DNA of 62,212 nucleotides, taken from NCBI GenBank assembly GCA_017408825.1, contig JAFQTX010000002.1:1-62212 (forward strand). The letters run 5' to 3'. Under the pieces are notes generated by a model. The model was given only the letters and a program-made list of their open reading frames with translations. It had not been told where the DNA came from and ran no database searches. Numbering within the stretch: position 1 is the stretch's first letter; every line of letters starts with the position of its first letter. This document shows positions 8,089-18,333 of the stretch, in pieces. Origin of the DNA: Alistipes sp. Its GTDB lineage: Bacteria; Bacteroidota; Bacteroidia; Bacteroidales; Rikenellaceae. A program made the position numbers and the translations under genes.

Positions 8089-10065
8089 ATGAAAAGAAAC
8101 TACAAGTATTTTATGCTTGTGATCATCAGTTTTATGATGGCAACTTTTGCAGCGTGCACCATGGATGCTACTAACACTGACGATCCATCTAACCCAAATC
8201 CTCCTATTAATAATGACCCACCTATTGAGGATATTGAGAAGCGTAAAGTTACGATGATCAAGATTGATCGGGAGGGTGACGAAGAGTTCTATTACTTTAA
8301 CTACGACCAAAAGGATAGAGTAAAAAGAATTACTACCGTAGAGTCTGATACAGAAGATACGTGGTATTATATTATGGATATAGACTATAGCTCACAGCAG
8401 ATCATTAAACTAACGAGTGGAAACGAGGAAAACGGCTATAGTGATGAGTATATATCACTCAATGATATGGGATACATTGAGTCGTATGATGAAGAGGAAT
8501 ATACGTACGATGCAAATGGCTTCATAAAGAGGATTACTTATGAGGGATATGACTCTTGGGCAGAAACTGATGAATATTGGGAGGCTGATTTTAAGTGGCA
8601 AAATGGCAATATCTCGAGAGTAGATCAAGAGGAAGACTATGTGTGGGGTGAAAGAAGGTCATCAAGTAACTTTACATATAACACCAATAAAAATTATATA
8701 ACAACCATAGACCTATCTTACTTTGTAACATATTTTTGTTCAGAAGTATGGTTCCCATCAGGATTTGGATGCATTGGATTAGCTGGTAAATCATCAACAA
8801 ATTACGTAACATCTATAGCTCGCAAAACAAACGATAGTGACGGAAATTCCGAGTTGTATAATGTGTCGTTCAAATGGGGATATGACGAAGATGGCTACCC
8901 AACGATATGCTTAATTTCGTCAGAATGGATTTATGATAACCAACGAGAATCAGTCGAATATACCGTTGAGATTAGCTACTATGACGAAACTGGAGAAGTA
9001 GATCCCGAGCTACCACAAGGCGATACACCCACAACCTCAGGTGACATTAAACTCTCAGCCAACAAGACTGCTATCGAGCTTGGCGAGACTATTACCTTCA
9101 CTGCTGAGCAGAAGAGTGATGCTACAGGTGAGTTTATTGACGTAACTAAGGATATTGCCCTCTACGATAATGACCTTAACAGACTCACTAACCCATTCAC
9201 CCCTACAACAACTGGTGTACTAAGTGTAACTGCTACTAAGGGTAAGGATGTATCAAATACTTTGACTATCACCGTTATGGCTCAGATGCCTGAAGTTCCT
9301 GCTGATCCAGAGCCAGAGAACCTCGCATTCAACCACAGAGTCGTTCTTATCGACCACACTGGCGTTGGCGACGGCTACAGTCCTGCGGCTACAGATCAGC
9401 TTAGAAATTTAGCAAAGACTGAGTGGCACAAGCACTACAACGAGGTTACTTGCCACGCAGGAACATACTCTGATGGTGACCCTGCTAACTCAGATGCTGC
9501 AAATGCTCTCAATCAGTTCCAGAATAGTCTACACGGTGGCTCAAAGCCTGTAATCTGCTTCAACTTCTACTCTAAGTCAAATGGTTACGGCGCAACTGCT
9601 ATGCAGGCTGTATTGCAGGAGAAAGTTAATAAGAATGGAGCTGATGTTGGTATCGCAATGGCTGTAGAGGGCAGTAACACAAATATCTACTGCGCAGCTC
9701 AGGTTAAGGCTAAGGAGTCTAAGGAGTACAAGGTTGTAGCGTGGTTGCTCGAGAGCAACATCGACTCTCCTAACCAGTCATGTGCTACTAAGGACTACCA
9801 CAAGATTTACAACTTCGCTCTTCGTAACATCTCTGGCGAGTACTCTAAGGTTAATGTTGCCGGTGAGTCTATCGGCGTTCTTGAGGAGGGTCAGACTCAC
9901 GACTGCGCATTCACTCTTCCTATCGAATCTTCAAAGTGGAATTGGCAGAATATGGGCGTTCTTGTAATCGTATCTGCTAAGGATGATAACAACCGCTGGG
10001 ATGTTGTTAACTCAGTATATTGCTCAGTTGAGGATAAGTCTAAGGCTTACGAGTACGTTGAGTAA
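8089..10065 (+). CDS. Mosaic surface lipoprotein, Ig-like and Omp28-like domains
   Basis: A 658-residue secreted lipoprotein with lipobox FAAC (Cys23), followed by a Pro/Asp/Asn-rich linker. Residues about 50-310 are Tyr/Asp/Glu-rich, with repeated YxYD..DG..KRIT units like the DUF4595-type lipoproteins of Bacteroides. Residues about 317-400 look like a bacterial Ig-like domain (LSANKTAIELGETITFTA). From about 413 the sequence resembles Omp28-related thioredoxin-like proteins, but the usual CxxC site is replaced by HTGVGDGYSP. Base composition changes near 9000: the 5' half is AT-rich with rare codons, while the 3' half matches the neighbours. This suggests domain shuffling. The function is unknown; cell-surface location is inferred from the signal. 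Confidence 0.85.
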   Translation: MKRNYKYFMLVIISFMMATFAACTMDATNTDDPSNPNPPINNDPPIEDIEKRKVTMIKIDREGDEEFYYFNYDQKDRVKRITTVESDTEDTWYYIMDIDYSSQQIIKLTSGNEENGYSDEYISLNDMGYIESYDEEEYTYDANGFIKRITYEGYDSWAETDEYWEADFKWQNGNISRVDQEEDYVWGERRSSSNFTYNTNKNYITTIDLSYFVTYFCSEVWFPSGFGCIGLAGKSSTNYVTSIARKTNDSDGNSELYNVSFKWGYDEDGYPTICLISSEWIYDNQRESVEYTVEISYYDETGEVDPELPQGDTPTTSGDIKLSANKTAIELGETITFTAEQKSDATGEFIDVTKDIALYDNDLNRLTNPFTPTTTGVLSVTATKGKDVSNTLTITVMAQMPEVPADPEPENLAFNHRVVLIDHTGVGDGYSPAATDQLRNLAKTEWHKHYNEVTCHAGTYSDGDPANSDAANALNQFQNSLHGGSKPVICFNFYSKSNGYGATAMQAVLQEKVNKNGADVGIAMAVEGSNTNIYCAAQVKAKESKEYKVVAWLLESNIDSPNQSCATKDYHKIYNFALRNISGEYSKVNVAGESIGVLEEGQTHDCAFTLPIESSKWNWQNMGVLVIVSAKDDNNRWDVVNSVYCSVEDKSKAYEYVE

Positions 10066-10099
10066 TCAACATCTAAGGTCGTAGTAACGACAAAACAAA

Positions 10100-10135
10100 A
10101 TGGGGATGGCTAATTTACATTTTAGTCATCCCCAT
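10100..10135. terminator. Bidirectional terminator hairpin
   Basis: ATGGGGATG pairs with CATCCCCAT around an apex CTAATTTACATTTTAG. It lies between the convergent lipoprotein gene and the dCMP deaminase gene and can serve both. The apex is nearly the same as in the hairpins at 241-274 and 62016-62053, whereas the stem differs by compensated changes. Confidence 0.75.
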
Positions 10136-10153
10136 CATTGTTACTTATCATTG

Positions 10154-10585
10154 TTACTTAACGTCGAGTTGTACACATTCGATGCCTACCTTCTCGAGGA
10201 GTTGTATGCCATCGTCCGAGCGGTATGGGTCGGCATATACAACGCGCTTGATGCCTGCCTGGATGATTAGCTTGGCGCACTCGATACAGGGCGAGGCGGT
10301 GACATAGAGTGTCGAGCCGTCGCAGTTGTTGGCGCTCTTGGCAACCTTCGTAATGGCGTTGGCCTCGGCGTGAAGTACATAGGGCTTGGTCTTACCCATA
10401 TCGTCCTCACAGATATTCTCAAAACCCGCAGGAGTGCCGTTATAGCCATCCGAGATAATCATCTTATCCTTGACAAGTAGTGCTCCTACCTTGCGGCGCA
10501 CGCAGTATGAGTTCTCGGCCCATACACGTGCCATCTGCAGGTAGCGAATGTCAAACTGACGCTGTTTCTGCTCCTTATATCCCAT
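10154..10585 (-). CDS. dCMP deaminase (ComEB-like)
   Basis: Zinc-dependent deaminase converting dCMP to dUMP for thymidylate synthesis. The 143-residue protein has HAEANAI as the His/Glu zinc and catalytic motif near 73 and SPCIECAKLI near 97 for the two zinc cysteines. GTPAGFENICED in between is typical of the ComEB/dCMP deaminase family. It starts 12 nt after secA on the same strand and is probably co-transcribed with it, although the functions are unrelated. Confidence 0.93.
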   Translation of the reverse strand: MGYKEQKQRQFDIRYLQMARVWAENSYCVRRKVGALLVKDKMIISDGYNGTPAGFENICEDDMGKTKPYVLHAEANAITKVAKSANNCDGSTLYVTASPCIECAKLIIQAGIKRVVYADPYRSDDGIQLLEKVGIECVQLDVK

Positions 10586-10597
10586 ACTCCCGAGACA

Positions 10598-13500
10598 TTA
10601 TGCCATCTTACCGTGGCAGTGTTTGTACTTCTTACCCGAGCCACAAGGACAAGGCTCGTTACGGCCCACGGCCTTTTCAACCTTGATAGGTGCAGTCTTG
10701 CCACGATCGCCCTGACCAGCTGCCGCTGCTGCCGCCATACGAGACTCCTGAAGCTTGTTTACGTCGATCTTAGAGCGCTCCTGACGTGCCTCCTGAATAG
10801 AGTCGGTGTTAGCCTCACGAATAGCAAGGCCCGCCTTGTTGATAAGTGCAAGAACGTTGCGGTTTACATCCTCCAACATCTTTGCGAAGATCTGGAACGA
10901 CTCGAGCTTATAGATAAGCAATGGATCCTTCTGCTCGTATGTAGCATTCTGCACACTATGGCGAAGGTCGTCCATCTCACGTAGATGCTCACGCCAAGCG
11001 TCGTCGATAGTGGTAAAGAGTGCAACCTTGGCAAACTCACGATATATCTCCAAGCAGTCGGTATCCTTACACTTCTGCATCACTACGGGGATGGCATAGC
11101 GTAGACGACCATCCGTAATAGGGAATGCTATGCGGGTATCCATCTGATGCTCACGCTCCTTGTACATACGCTCCATCGTAGGACGTACGATGTCGGCAAG
11201 AGCCTTGGCCTTACGCTCGTAGTGTGCTGTGAGGTCCTCGCAGATAGCCTCGATAATCTCCTTAGGCTTCATTGCGTCGAACTTAGCCTCGTCGATAGAT
11301 GTCTCGATGGCCACCTCACGCATAAGGTCGAACTTAAACTCCTCGTACGAGCATCCCTCGTGTGCCTCAACAAAGCGTAGGGCGTAGTCCTGACGTAGGT
11401 TGTTGAGGTCGATGTCGATACGCTCGCCATAGAGTGCGTGGCGACGACGTGTGTAGATAACCTCACGCTGTGAGTTCATAACATCGTCGTACTCCAAAAG
11501 ACGCTTACGTGTGCCGAAGTGGTTCTCCTCGACCTTCTTCTGCGCACGCTCGATAGCCTTGGTCATCATACCTGCCTGGATAACCTCTCCCTCCTCGAGG
11601 CCCATCTTATCCATCATCTTTGCGATACGCTCTGATCCGAATAGACGCATAAGGTTGTCCTCCAACGATACAAAGAACTGCGAAGAACCTGGGTCACCCT
11701 GACGTCCTGCACGACCACGTAGCTGACGGTCTACACGGCGGCTCTCGTGGCGCTCAGTACCGATGATTGCCAAACCACCGCACTCCTTAACCTCTGGCGA
11801 TAGCTTAATATCTGTACCTCGACCCGCCATATTGGTAGCAATAGTCACCTGACCGCTGCGGCCTGCCTCGGCAACGATCTGTGCCTCGAGCTGGTGCTGC
11901 TTAGCATTCAACACATTATGCTTGATGCCACGAATTTTGAGCATACGGCTCAGCAACTCTGAGATCTCGACAGATGTTGTACCCACGAGCACTGGACGAC
12001 CCTCGGCAACGAGGCGCTCAATCTCAGCGATAACGGCGTTGTACTTCTCACGTGCTGTCTTATATACAAGGTCCTCACGGTCGTCACGAATAACCTTCTT
12101 GTTGGTTGGGATAACCACAACATCGAGCTTGTATATGCTCCAGAACTCCGAAGCCTCTGTCTCAGCTGTACCGGTCATACCTGCGAGCTTGTGGTACATA
12201 CGGAAGTAGTTCTGAAGAGTGATGGTTGCGTAGGTCTGCGTAGCATCCTCAACCTTTACGTTCTCCTTGGCCTCGATAGCCTGGTGCAGACCATCCGAGT
12301 AGCGGCGGCCCTCCATAATACGACCCGTCTGCTCGTCCACGATCTTAACCTTACCGTCGATAAGCACATACTCAACCTCCTTCTCGAACATAAAGTAGGC
12401 CTTGAGAAGCTGGTTCATGGTGTGCACACGCTCCGACTTTATGGCATACTCCGAGAGCAGGGTATCCTTCTGTTGTGTACGCTCCTCGGCCGAGAGCTCG
12501 CTATGCTCAAGTTCGGCAATGCGTGCACCAATGTCGGGGAGGATGAAGAAGCCATCCTCGTTAAAGCGGCGTGATGCCACCTCGTGACCCTTATCGGTGA
12601 GAATAAGCGAGTTCATCTTCTCGTCGTGGATAACAAAGTTGTCGTCGGTAATCTCGTGCATACGCTTCTCGTTATCCTGCATATAGAAGTTCTCGGTCTT
12701 CTGGAGAAGAACCTTCACACCTGGCTCCGAGAGGAACTTGATAAGGGCCTTGTACTTAGGCATCGCCTTGTAGGCACGAAGAAGTAGCTTACCAGCCTCT
12801 ACGTGGTCGCCCTCGTTGAATAGGCGCTTAGCTTCAGCAACGTCCGACGACGACATCTTGCTCTGAAGATCATAGATGTAACGTGCCGCAGGCTGGAACT
12901 CAGCGAAGAGCTGATCGCCACCCTTAGGCACAGGGCCTGAGATGATAAGTGGTGTACGGGCATCATCGATAAGCACCGAATCGACCTCATCGACAATGGC
13001 AAAGTGGTGCTTACGCTGCACAAGGTCCTTGGGCGCTGAGGCCATATTGTCACGAAGGTAGTCGAAGCCGAACTCATTGTTCGTACCAAACGTAATATCG
13101 GCCATATATGCCTTACGGCGCTCCTCAGAGTTAGGACGAGTGTTGTCGATACATGCTACCGAGAGTCCGTGGAACTGATACATAGGCCCCATCCACTCGG
13201 CATCACGACGTGCCAGATAGTCGTTCACGGTCACCACGTGAACACCCTTGTGTGCCAAGGCGTTGAGGAATACTGGGAGTGTTGCCACCAGTGTCTTACC
13301 CTCACCCGTAGCCATCTCGGCGATACGACCCTTGTGAAGTACAACACCACCAAAGAGCTGTACGTCGTAGTGTACCATATCCCACTTGATGACATTACCA
13401 CCGGCAGTCCACTCACTGCTGTAAATAGCCTTGTCACCATCGATTGTAACGAGGTCCTGACGCATAGCTGCAAGGTTGCGGTCGAAGTCGTTAGCCGTAA

Positions 13501-13894
13501 CTACTACTGTGTCGTTCTCGGCAAAACGGCGTGCTGTATCCTTCATAATGGCAAATGCCTCGGGGAGGATCTCCTCGAGTTTCTGCTCGATCTTGTCGTC
13601 GATACGCTTTGTTGTTGTGTCGATATCCTTCGAGATACGCTCCTTATCCTTAAGCGATGTCTCGGGGAGCTCCAATAGCTCCTTGTTCTTTACGATAGAT
13701 GCCTCGTCCTCGGCAATGAAGTCGGCAATCGACTTGCTGAGTGCTGCTGAGCGTGCACGAAGCTCGTCATTTGTTAGGGCCGAAATCGAAGGGTAGATAG
13801 CCTTAATCTTCTCGACATAGGGGTTTATCTCCTTGCGGTCCTTATCGGCCTTTGAGCCGAAGAAAAGTTTGATAATTTTCGATGCTATATCCAT
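10598..13894 (-). CDS. secA: Preprotein translocase ATPase SecA
   Basis: Motor ATPase that drives unfolded preproteins through SecYEG. At 1098 residues it is longer than E. coli SecA (901), as is usual in Bacteroidota, because of insertions in the N-terminal and central regions. Walker A MATGEGKT lies near 198 and the DEAD-type [15 protein letters not shown] near 305. GTDIKL with later [21 protein letters not shown] belongs to the second motor domain. The C-terminal zinc motif [13 protein letters not shown] comes just before the stop. ATG at 13894 is preceded by a good promoter. SecDF, its partner, is at 0.5-3.4 kb. Confidence 0.98.
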   Translation of the reverse strand: MDIASKIIKLFFGSKADKDRKEINPYVEKIKAIYPSISALTNDELRARSAALSKSIADFIAEDEASIVKNKELLELPETSLKDKERISKDIDTTTKRIDDKIEQKLEEILPEAFAIMKDTARRFAENDTVVVTANDFDRNLAAMRQDLVTIDGDKAIYSSEWTAGGNVIKWDMVHYDVQLFGGVVLHKGRIAEMATGEGKTLVATLPVFLNALAHKGVHVVTVNDYLARRDAEWMGPMYQFHGLSVACIDNTRPNSEERRKAYMADITFGTNNEFGFDYLRDNMASAPKDLVQRKHHFAIVDEVDSVLIDDARTPLIISGPVPKGGDQLFAEFQPAARYIYDLQSKMSSSDVAEAKRLFNEGDHVEAGKLLLRAYKAMPKYKALIKFLSEPGVKVLLQKTENFYMQDNEKRMHEITDDNFVIHDEKMNSLILTDKGHEVASRRFNEDGFFILPDIGARIAELEHSELSAEERTQQKDTLLSEYAIKSERVHTMNQLLKAYFMFEKEVEYVLIDGKVKIVDEQTGRIMEGRRYSDGLHQAIEAKENVKVEDATQTYATITLQNYFRMYHKLAGMTGTAETEASEFWSIYKLDVVVIPTNKKVIRDDREDLVYKTAREKYNAVIAEIERLVAEGRPVLVGTTSVEISELLSRMLKIRGIKHNVLNAKQHQLEAQIVAEAGRSGQVTIATNMAGRGTDIKLSPEVKECGGLAIIGTERHESRRVDRQLRGRAGRQGDPGSSQFFVSLEDNLMRLFGSERIAKMMDKMGLEEGEVIQAGMMTKAIERAQKKVEENHFGTRKRLLEYDDVMNSQREVIYTRRRHALYGERIDIDLNNLRQDYALRFVEAHEGCSYEEFKFDLMREVAIETSIDEAKFDAMKPKEIIEAICEDLTAHYERKAKALADIVRPTMERMYKEREHQMDTRIAFPITDGRLRYAIPVVMQKCKDTDCLEIYREFAKVALFTTIDDAWREHLREMDDLRHSVQNATYEQKDPLLIYKLESFQIFAKMLEDVNRNVLALINKAGLAIREANTDSIQEARQERSKIDVNKLQESRMAAAAAAGQGDRGKTAPIKVEKAVGRNEPCPCGSGKKYKHCHGKMA

Positions 13895-13959
13895 ATCTCA
13901 AATATTTATTTTCATCCTTTGCCACTCATAGGCGTTGAGTACGCAGGGCATAATTCGTG

Positions 13960-13990
13960 CAAAGTTACCAATTATTTGTTAATAATCCAA
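13960..13990 (-). promoter_or_regulatory. Predicted secA promoter
   Basis: On the minus strand, TTG (13990-13988), 20 nt, then TAACTTTG (13967-13960). The leader to the secA ATG is about 60 nt. Confidence 0.65.
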
Positions 13991-14062
13991 CACGCGCGCA
14001 TATGTTTTTACGTGTGCGGGCGTGTGCGGGCGACATTTGTAGGTTGATTGTTGCGCTTTAGA

Positions 14063-14977
14063 CTATCTTGATAGGCGCTGAAAGAGTGGACACTCCTCGC
14101 AACGTGAGTGTGTGCAATACTCTTTGCTTAGTTGTATGAAGGCCTGACTTTGAGCAGCATTAGTAGGCTCTACACCCGCACTATACCACGGAATGGTATA
14201 GCGATTACTCTCGGCTGAGATATTCTCCAGAAGCTCGTACAAATTTCCAGTAGCACCATCCGAATGGGTATATCCTCCATAGGCATACATAATGGCTGCT
14301 ACGAGGTTGATGCCCAGCATATCGCTCTTGTTATGCCCGATGCGTCGTGATGTTATGCGATAGTGGCCTCCTATGATGAAGTGTTCGATCCAGTAGTCTG
14401 ATGCTTGTCCTGAGAATAGCTCGTATACATCGTCTGCCGTGCGGCACTCCAGTGCTCGGCTCATTGTGAGATTGCTGCGATGGATGCACGAGGCTACCTG
14501 CGCAAGGCGTAGTGTAGGGTGGTTGTGAGGATAGAGAGTGTTGAGCTGCCACTCTTGGGCTGTCATAGGTGCGATGTTATACTTCAAGCTTAGATGCGTA
14601 AACTCATCACGTAGGCGTTGTGTATAGTCGTCCACAGGGTATTCTGATAGTAGGCCAGCACCACCAAGCAACATTGCTTCGAGCGATACTATCGAGTGCT
14701 TCTCGCGCAGAAGCATATAGTTGGTCACACGCCTGCCAAGTTCGGTCATAGCACCCTTATTTTCCGCACCACCGAGCATACGTAGGAACATTACGTAAAA
14801 GGTCTCGTTCCAGCTATTGTTTACCAGCTGGAAGATATGCATAATGTCGTTGCTCTTGCGCATAAAACGCTCACTAAGGAGTGTTATGATCATCGAGTTA
14901 AGCTCTATTGGGTTGAGCTTAAGAATATCGACGTGGCACTCTGAGGCTCTGCGCAGTGCCCTTTTAGGCGTGGCCAT
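14063..14977 (-). CDS. DUF2851 family protein, short form
   Basis: A 304-residue protein resembling the C-terminal two-thirds of DUF2851, a family of unknown function in Bacteroidota that is usually about 420 residues long. Recognisable parts are LLSERFMRKSNDI, the WNETFYVMFLRMLGG block, EAMLLGGAGLL, and the C-terminal Cys cluster EYCTHSRCEECPLF. The roughly 110-residue N-terminal part is absent, and only 10 nt separate the start from the previous gene, so no room exists for it. It is the last gene of the 14.0-19.4 kb minus-strand cluster. Confidence 0.8.
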   Translation of the reverse strand: MATPKRALRRASECHVDILKLNPIELNSMIITLLSERFMRKSNDIMHIFQLVNNSWNETFYVMFLRMLGGAENKGAMTELGRRVTNYMLLREKHSIVSLEAMLLGGAGLLSEYPVDDYTQRLRDEFTHLSLKYNIAPMTAQEWQLNTLYPHNHPTLRLAQVASCIHRSNLTMSRALECRTADDVYELFSGQASDYWIEHFIIGGHYRITSRRIGHNKSDMLGINLVAAIMYAYGGYTHSDGATGNLYELLENISAESNRYTIPWYSAGVEPTNAAQSQAFIQLSKEYCTHSRCEECPLFQRLSR

Positions 14978-14987
14978 AATTATATGG

Positions 14988-15308
14988 TTAAAATAGGTTT
15001 AGCTCGATAAGTGCCTCCTCCGACATCATCGACTTATCCCACTGTGGCTCAAACGTAAGGGTGATGTTCACCTTGTTCACACCGTCGATCTTACCCACCT
15101 CACGGTTGATGTCGGCAAGCAACATATCGGCCATAGGACAGTTGGGCGCTGTGAGCGTCATAATGATGTCGGCCGTGCCCTCAGGGTCGAAGTTAATCTC
15201 GTAGATAAGGCCGAGGTCGTAGATATTTACAGGGATCTCGGGGTCGTAAATGTTCTTGAGCGTAAGAACTATGCTCTTCTCAATTTCAAGTATCTGCTCA
15301 GGTGTCAT
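14988..15308 (-). CDS. DUF59/MIP18 Fe-S cluster assembly factor (SufT-like)
   Basis: A 106-residue protein of the DUF59 family, which helps mature iron-sulfur proteins. Visible are DPEIPVNIYDLGLIYEI near 19-35 and MTLTAPNCPMAD near 65-76, whose Cys is the family's conserved residue. It sits 2 nt after sufE, supporting a joint role in Fe-S assembly; the core suf operon is not in the window. Confidence 0.93.
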   Translation of the reverse strand: MTPEQILEIEKSIVLTLKNIYDPEIPVNIYDLGLIYEINFDPEGTADIIMTLTAPNCPMADMLLADINREVGKIDGVNKVNITLTFEPQWDKSMMSEEALIELNLF

Positions 15309-15310
15309 TG

Positions 15311-15730
15311 TTACTGCTGTTTAGAGAATACTAAGGCGTAGAGCTTCATCTGCTGAATCATTGCTCTAAGGCCGTTGCTACGTGTTGGCGATAGATTCTC
15401 GCCAAGGCCTATTGCGTCGATGAAGTAGAGGTCGAGTGAGGCAGCCTCTGCGGCTGTGCGGCCATTCATCACACGTATGAGCAGGGCGATGATGCCCTTG
15501 GTGATAATTGCGTCGCTATCGGCCGTATAGTATACCTTGCCATCACGCAGCTCGGCAGCCACCCATACACGTGACTGACAACCCTCTATGAGGTATTTGT
15601 CGGTGCGCTTGTCAGCCTCGATTGCGGGAAGCTCCTCGCTGAGGCTTATAAGGTAGTCGTACTTGTCGAGCCAGTCGTCGAATATCGAGAACTCCTCGAT
15701 TATGCTCTGTTGTATTGCGTCTTGAGTCAT
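15311..15730 (-). CDS. sufE: SufE family sulfur acceptor
   Basis: Accepts persulfide sulfur from the cysteine desulfurase SufS for iron-sulfur cluster building. The 139-residue protein has the catalytic Cys51 in IEGCQSRVWV and the RSNGLRAMI motif near its C-terminus. It lies directly before the DUF59 factor (2-nt gap), a common pairing. Confidence 0.94.
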   Translation of the reverse strand: MTQDAIQQSIIEEFSIFDDWLDKYDYLISLSEELPAIEADKRTDKYLIEGCQSRVWVAAELRDGKVYYTADSDAIITKGIIALLIRVMNGRTAAEAASLDLYFIDAIGLGENLSPTRSNGLRAMIQQMKLYALVFSKQQ

Positions 15731-15744
15731 ATATCTGTAATCGT

Positions 15745-17340
15745 TTATAGTTCAAGCGGTTGTAGGCTGCTTGCCCATGGTTGTGAGATGCCGAGTAGTC
15801 GGCATAGTGTGGGGGCAACAGCGCCAAGGTCTACGCTTTGGCTTACTGTGCGATTCTCGCCCGTGCCTCGTGATATGATTAGGGGTACGTGACGGTCGTA
15901 GTTATATCCCGAGGTGCATAGCGAGCGGTAGTCGTCATCCTCGATGATGCACCCCGCAACAAAGTCGATAAGGATGTCACCACTGCGGGCCCCGAAGAAG
16001 GACTCCTGCATAAGCAGAGTGCGGCCGTGGCCAAACGTGGTGTTGCGCATCGAACTTGCCGACACAGCGTTTGATACTCCCTGAAGCTGAAGTAGGAATG
16101 TAGCAACCTCGTCGCAGACATCGTTGTACGATAGTCTCTTAGCGGCTATTGTTGCGTGGTTTAGGTAGAGGCTCTTGTTGGCATATCCCACCACGTAGTT
16201 ATCTGCGCCGTAGCGACCTCCGAGATATGCATTCACGATAACCTCCATCTGGCGGTAGTTGAAGCGGTGGCGGGGAGCACTACCTGCGGCGTTGAACGAT
16301 GGTGAGGTGCCGTGGTCCGATGTGAGGACAATAACAACCTCCTGTGCTCCAACCTGAGTGTATAGCGAGTCGATAAACCATATAAGGTCCTTGTCGAGGC
16401 GGTAGAGCATATCTTCGTACTCGATAGACTCTGTGCCATAGGTCTGTGCTATGTTGCGTGAGGAGTCGAGATATATGTTGAGAATGTCGGTATCTCTATC
16501 CTGTCCGAGCCCCTCACGGCGTATAACCTCGTCGGCAAAGTGCAGCACTGCGCTATTACCCGCTGGGGTGTACTGCAGAGTGCTGTATAGTGTCTTTGTA
16601 AGGTCGAGGTCCACGTCGGTGATTAGGTGTGTGGTTTTATCCTTGATGCCCTCGACGATGGCAACCTCGTGGTTTTTGTACATCGAGGCCTTGTAGAGTG
16701 GCTGCCAGCGCTTCTCGACATACTTCTCATTGGTGTTGCTCTTGTTGTACTCGGTAATCCATTCGGGGAGCTTGTCGCTATATGCCGACGATGTTGTCCA
16801 GAATGTCTGGTTCTTCTCGGCCCATAGTGCAGTGCCGTGTTTGCCGTTGAGAACGATAGCTCCAAGAGGCTCAATGGCGAGGCTGAAGAGTTTCGACTGA
16901 GGATTGGACATACACAGCATATCGCCCACGGTAGGTGCCGTGATACGGTGAGCCGAGTAGTTCCCTGAGCCAGTGCTGAACTCCACGGGGTAGGCCTTAG
17001 GGTCGTTGATTAGCGATATGCGCTTTGCATCGGTATGGCTCCACCAGCTCTCACCCACAACACCGTGTACCGAGGGGTTGGCGCCTGTCGAGAGTGTTGC
17101 GAGTCCTGAGGCTGTCGAGAGTGTCGAAAAGGTGTAGTATGCCTCGGTGTAGGTCACACCCTCACGCATAAGACGACGAAAACCCTGCTCCGTGAAGTTG
17201 CTATTATAGCGGTCGAGGTCGTCGCTACGCATAGCACCTACGACGATATTAACAACAAGTCGTGGAGGCTCTGTTGCCGAGAGAGCGGTGGGTAGAAGTG
17301 TGCCGATAAGGGCGCAGAGTATTATGCAAAGTCGTCTCAT
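15745..17340 (-). CDS. Secreted alkaline phosphatase / phosphodiesterase family protein
   Basis: Alkaline-phosphatase-superfamily hydrolase of 531 residues with a signal peptide (about 1-25), expected in the periplasm. Metal and catalytic features are an Asp in VGAMRSDDLDRY, a Ser/Thr-rich nucleophile region YYTFSTLSTASG near 68, and the zinc-ligand motif TSDHGTSP near 343. The layout resembles PafA-like phosphatases. The substrate cannot be read from sequence. ATG at 17340 is preferred to an in-frame TTG at 17361 because the signal peptide follows it and a -7 box TAACTTTG lies just upstream. It is 14 nt from sufE. Confidence 0.88.
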   Translation of the reverse strand: MRRLCIILCALIGTLLPTALSATEPPRLVVNIVVGAMRSDDLDRYNSNFTEQGFRRLMREGVTYTEAYYTFSTLSTASGLATLSTGANPSVHGVVGESWWSHTDAKRISLINDPKAYPVEFSTGSGNYSAHRITAPTVGDMLCMSNPQSKLFSLAIEPLGAIVLNGKHGTALWAEKNQTFWTTSSAYSDKLPEWITEYNKSNTNEKYVEKRWQPLYKASMYKNHEVAIVEGIKDKTTHLITDVDLDLTKTLYSTLQYTPAGNSAVLHFADEVIRREGLGQDRDTDILNIYLDSSRNIAQTYGTESIEYEDMLYRLDKDLIWFIDSLYTQVGAQEVVIVLTSDHGTSPSFNAAGSAPRHRFNYRQMEVIVNAYLGGRYGADNYVVGYANKSLYLNHATIAAKRLSYNDVCDEVATFLLQLQGVSNAVSASSMRNTTFGHGRTLLMQESFFGARSGDILIDFVAGCIIEDDDYRSLCTSGYNYDRHVPLIISRGTGENRTVSQSVDLGAVAPTLCRLLGISQPWASSLQPLEL

Positions 17341-17358
17341 AAAGTTCGAAATATTCGG

Positions 17359-17366
17359 CAAAGTTA
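17359..17366 (-). promoter_or_regulatory. Possible internal promoter -7 box
   Basis: TAACTTTG on the minus strand, 19 nt before the phosphatase ATG and overlapping the end of the GSCFA gene. No convincing -33 element is seen, so it may be a weak internal promoter. Confidence 0.4.
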
Positions 17367-18332
17367 CAAATTTATTTGTAATGCGCTCTCGAAATATGCT
17401 TTTTCTGCGGATAAATCTACACCCTCAATGCCCTCTATGGCTTTAAGCTGCTGGCGGCAGAAGTGCTTATACTCCTCAGAGTGAGGGTCGAAGGGATGGT
17501 GTTCATATGCCTGAATTAGCTTGTTGATCCTCGTTCTCAGTGCCTTAGCCTCGCTACTTAGAGCAGCATCGAAGAACTTCTCGGCTATGTAGCTTATGGC
17601 AGTGTCCGAGGGGTGGAGCATATCCGACGAGTAGAAGCGGTAGTCACGTAGGTCGTCGAGCATAATCTCATATGCTGGGAAGTATGATGCACGCTTCGCA
17701 TAGGCCTCGCAGATGCGGTGAATAGCCACACGTAGTGTCGCTTTGCTTAGCGAGTTATCCTCCAGACCATCGCCAATATGGCGCACGGGACTTAGTGTGA
17801 AGAGCACACGTCGTGGTGCGAGTGCCATGATGCGCTCTAAGCACTCTACGCACTCCTCGACCGAAAGTAGCTCACGGCTAAAGTTTGATGCTGGCTGCTT
17901 ATGGCAGTTGGCCACAACATCGCCCGTAGAGCGTAGGCGGTAGACCCACGCTGTGCCAAGTGTAACGATGATGATGTCGCTATGCTTAATAGCCTCGCCA
18001 CCAGTGTGTAACGCCTCGTTCATTGTGGCCGTAGCACTCTCCACGCTCTGCCCACTAACCGAGGAGTGAAAGTCGTAGCTTAGCACCCTTCCACCCAAGC
18101 GTATGAGCGACTGAGGGTCAATGGTGAAACCTCTCACCATCAGCTCCATGCTATGTGCTATCGACGCAGGGTTAAAGAGTATGCCTGTGGGGGAGTCTAC
18201 AACTCTAAATTTGCTCTGTGCAAGTCTATGGGCTATGTTATGTGCAAAGCAGGAGCCAAGTGTCACAATCCTGCTCGAGTAGTCGAGAGGTTCGCTCCAG
18301 GGCTTAATATGTAGTTCGGTGCGAAAGGTCAT
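17364..18332 (-). CDS. GSCFA family protein (putative lipase/esterase-like)
   Basis: A 322-residue protein with the name-giving motif LGSCFA near 30, placed like the catalytic block I of GDSL/SGNH hydrolases. A later DMLHPSDTAISYIAEKF provides the Asp/His block. GSCFA-domain proteins are common in Bacteroidota, but no substrate is established. ATG at 18332 starts 2 nt after the acyltransferase stop and is preferred over an upstream in-frame start inside that gene. The neighbouring acyltransferase suggests joint addition and removal of acyl groups on a surface molecule, which is inference. Confidence 0.85.
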   Translation of the reverse strand: MTFRTELHIKPWSEPLDYSSRIVTLGSCFAHNIAHRLAQSKFRVVDSPTGILFNPASIAHSMELMVRGFTIDPQSLIRLGGRVLSYDFHSSVSGQSVESATATMNEALHTGGEAIKHSDIIIVTLGTAWVYRLRSTGDVVANCHKQPASNFSRELLSVEECVECLERIMALAPRRVLFTLSPVRHIGDGLEDNSLSKATLRVAIHRICEAYAKRASYFPAYEIMLDDLRDYRFYSSDMLHPSDTAISYIAEKFFDAALSSEAKALRTRINKLIQAYEHHPFDPHSEEYKHFCRQQLKAIEGIEGVDLSAEKAYFESALQINL

Positions 18333-18333
18333 A

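Noticed and set aside
13169-13678. 169-codon plus-strand ORF inside secA
   Set aside because: Antisense shadow of secA with no recognisable domain.
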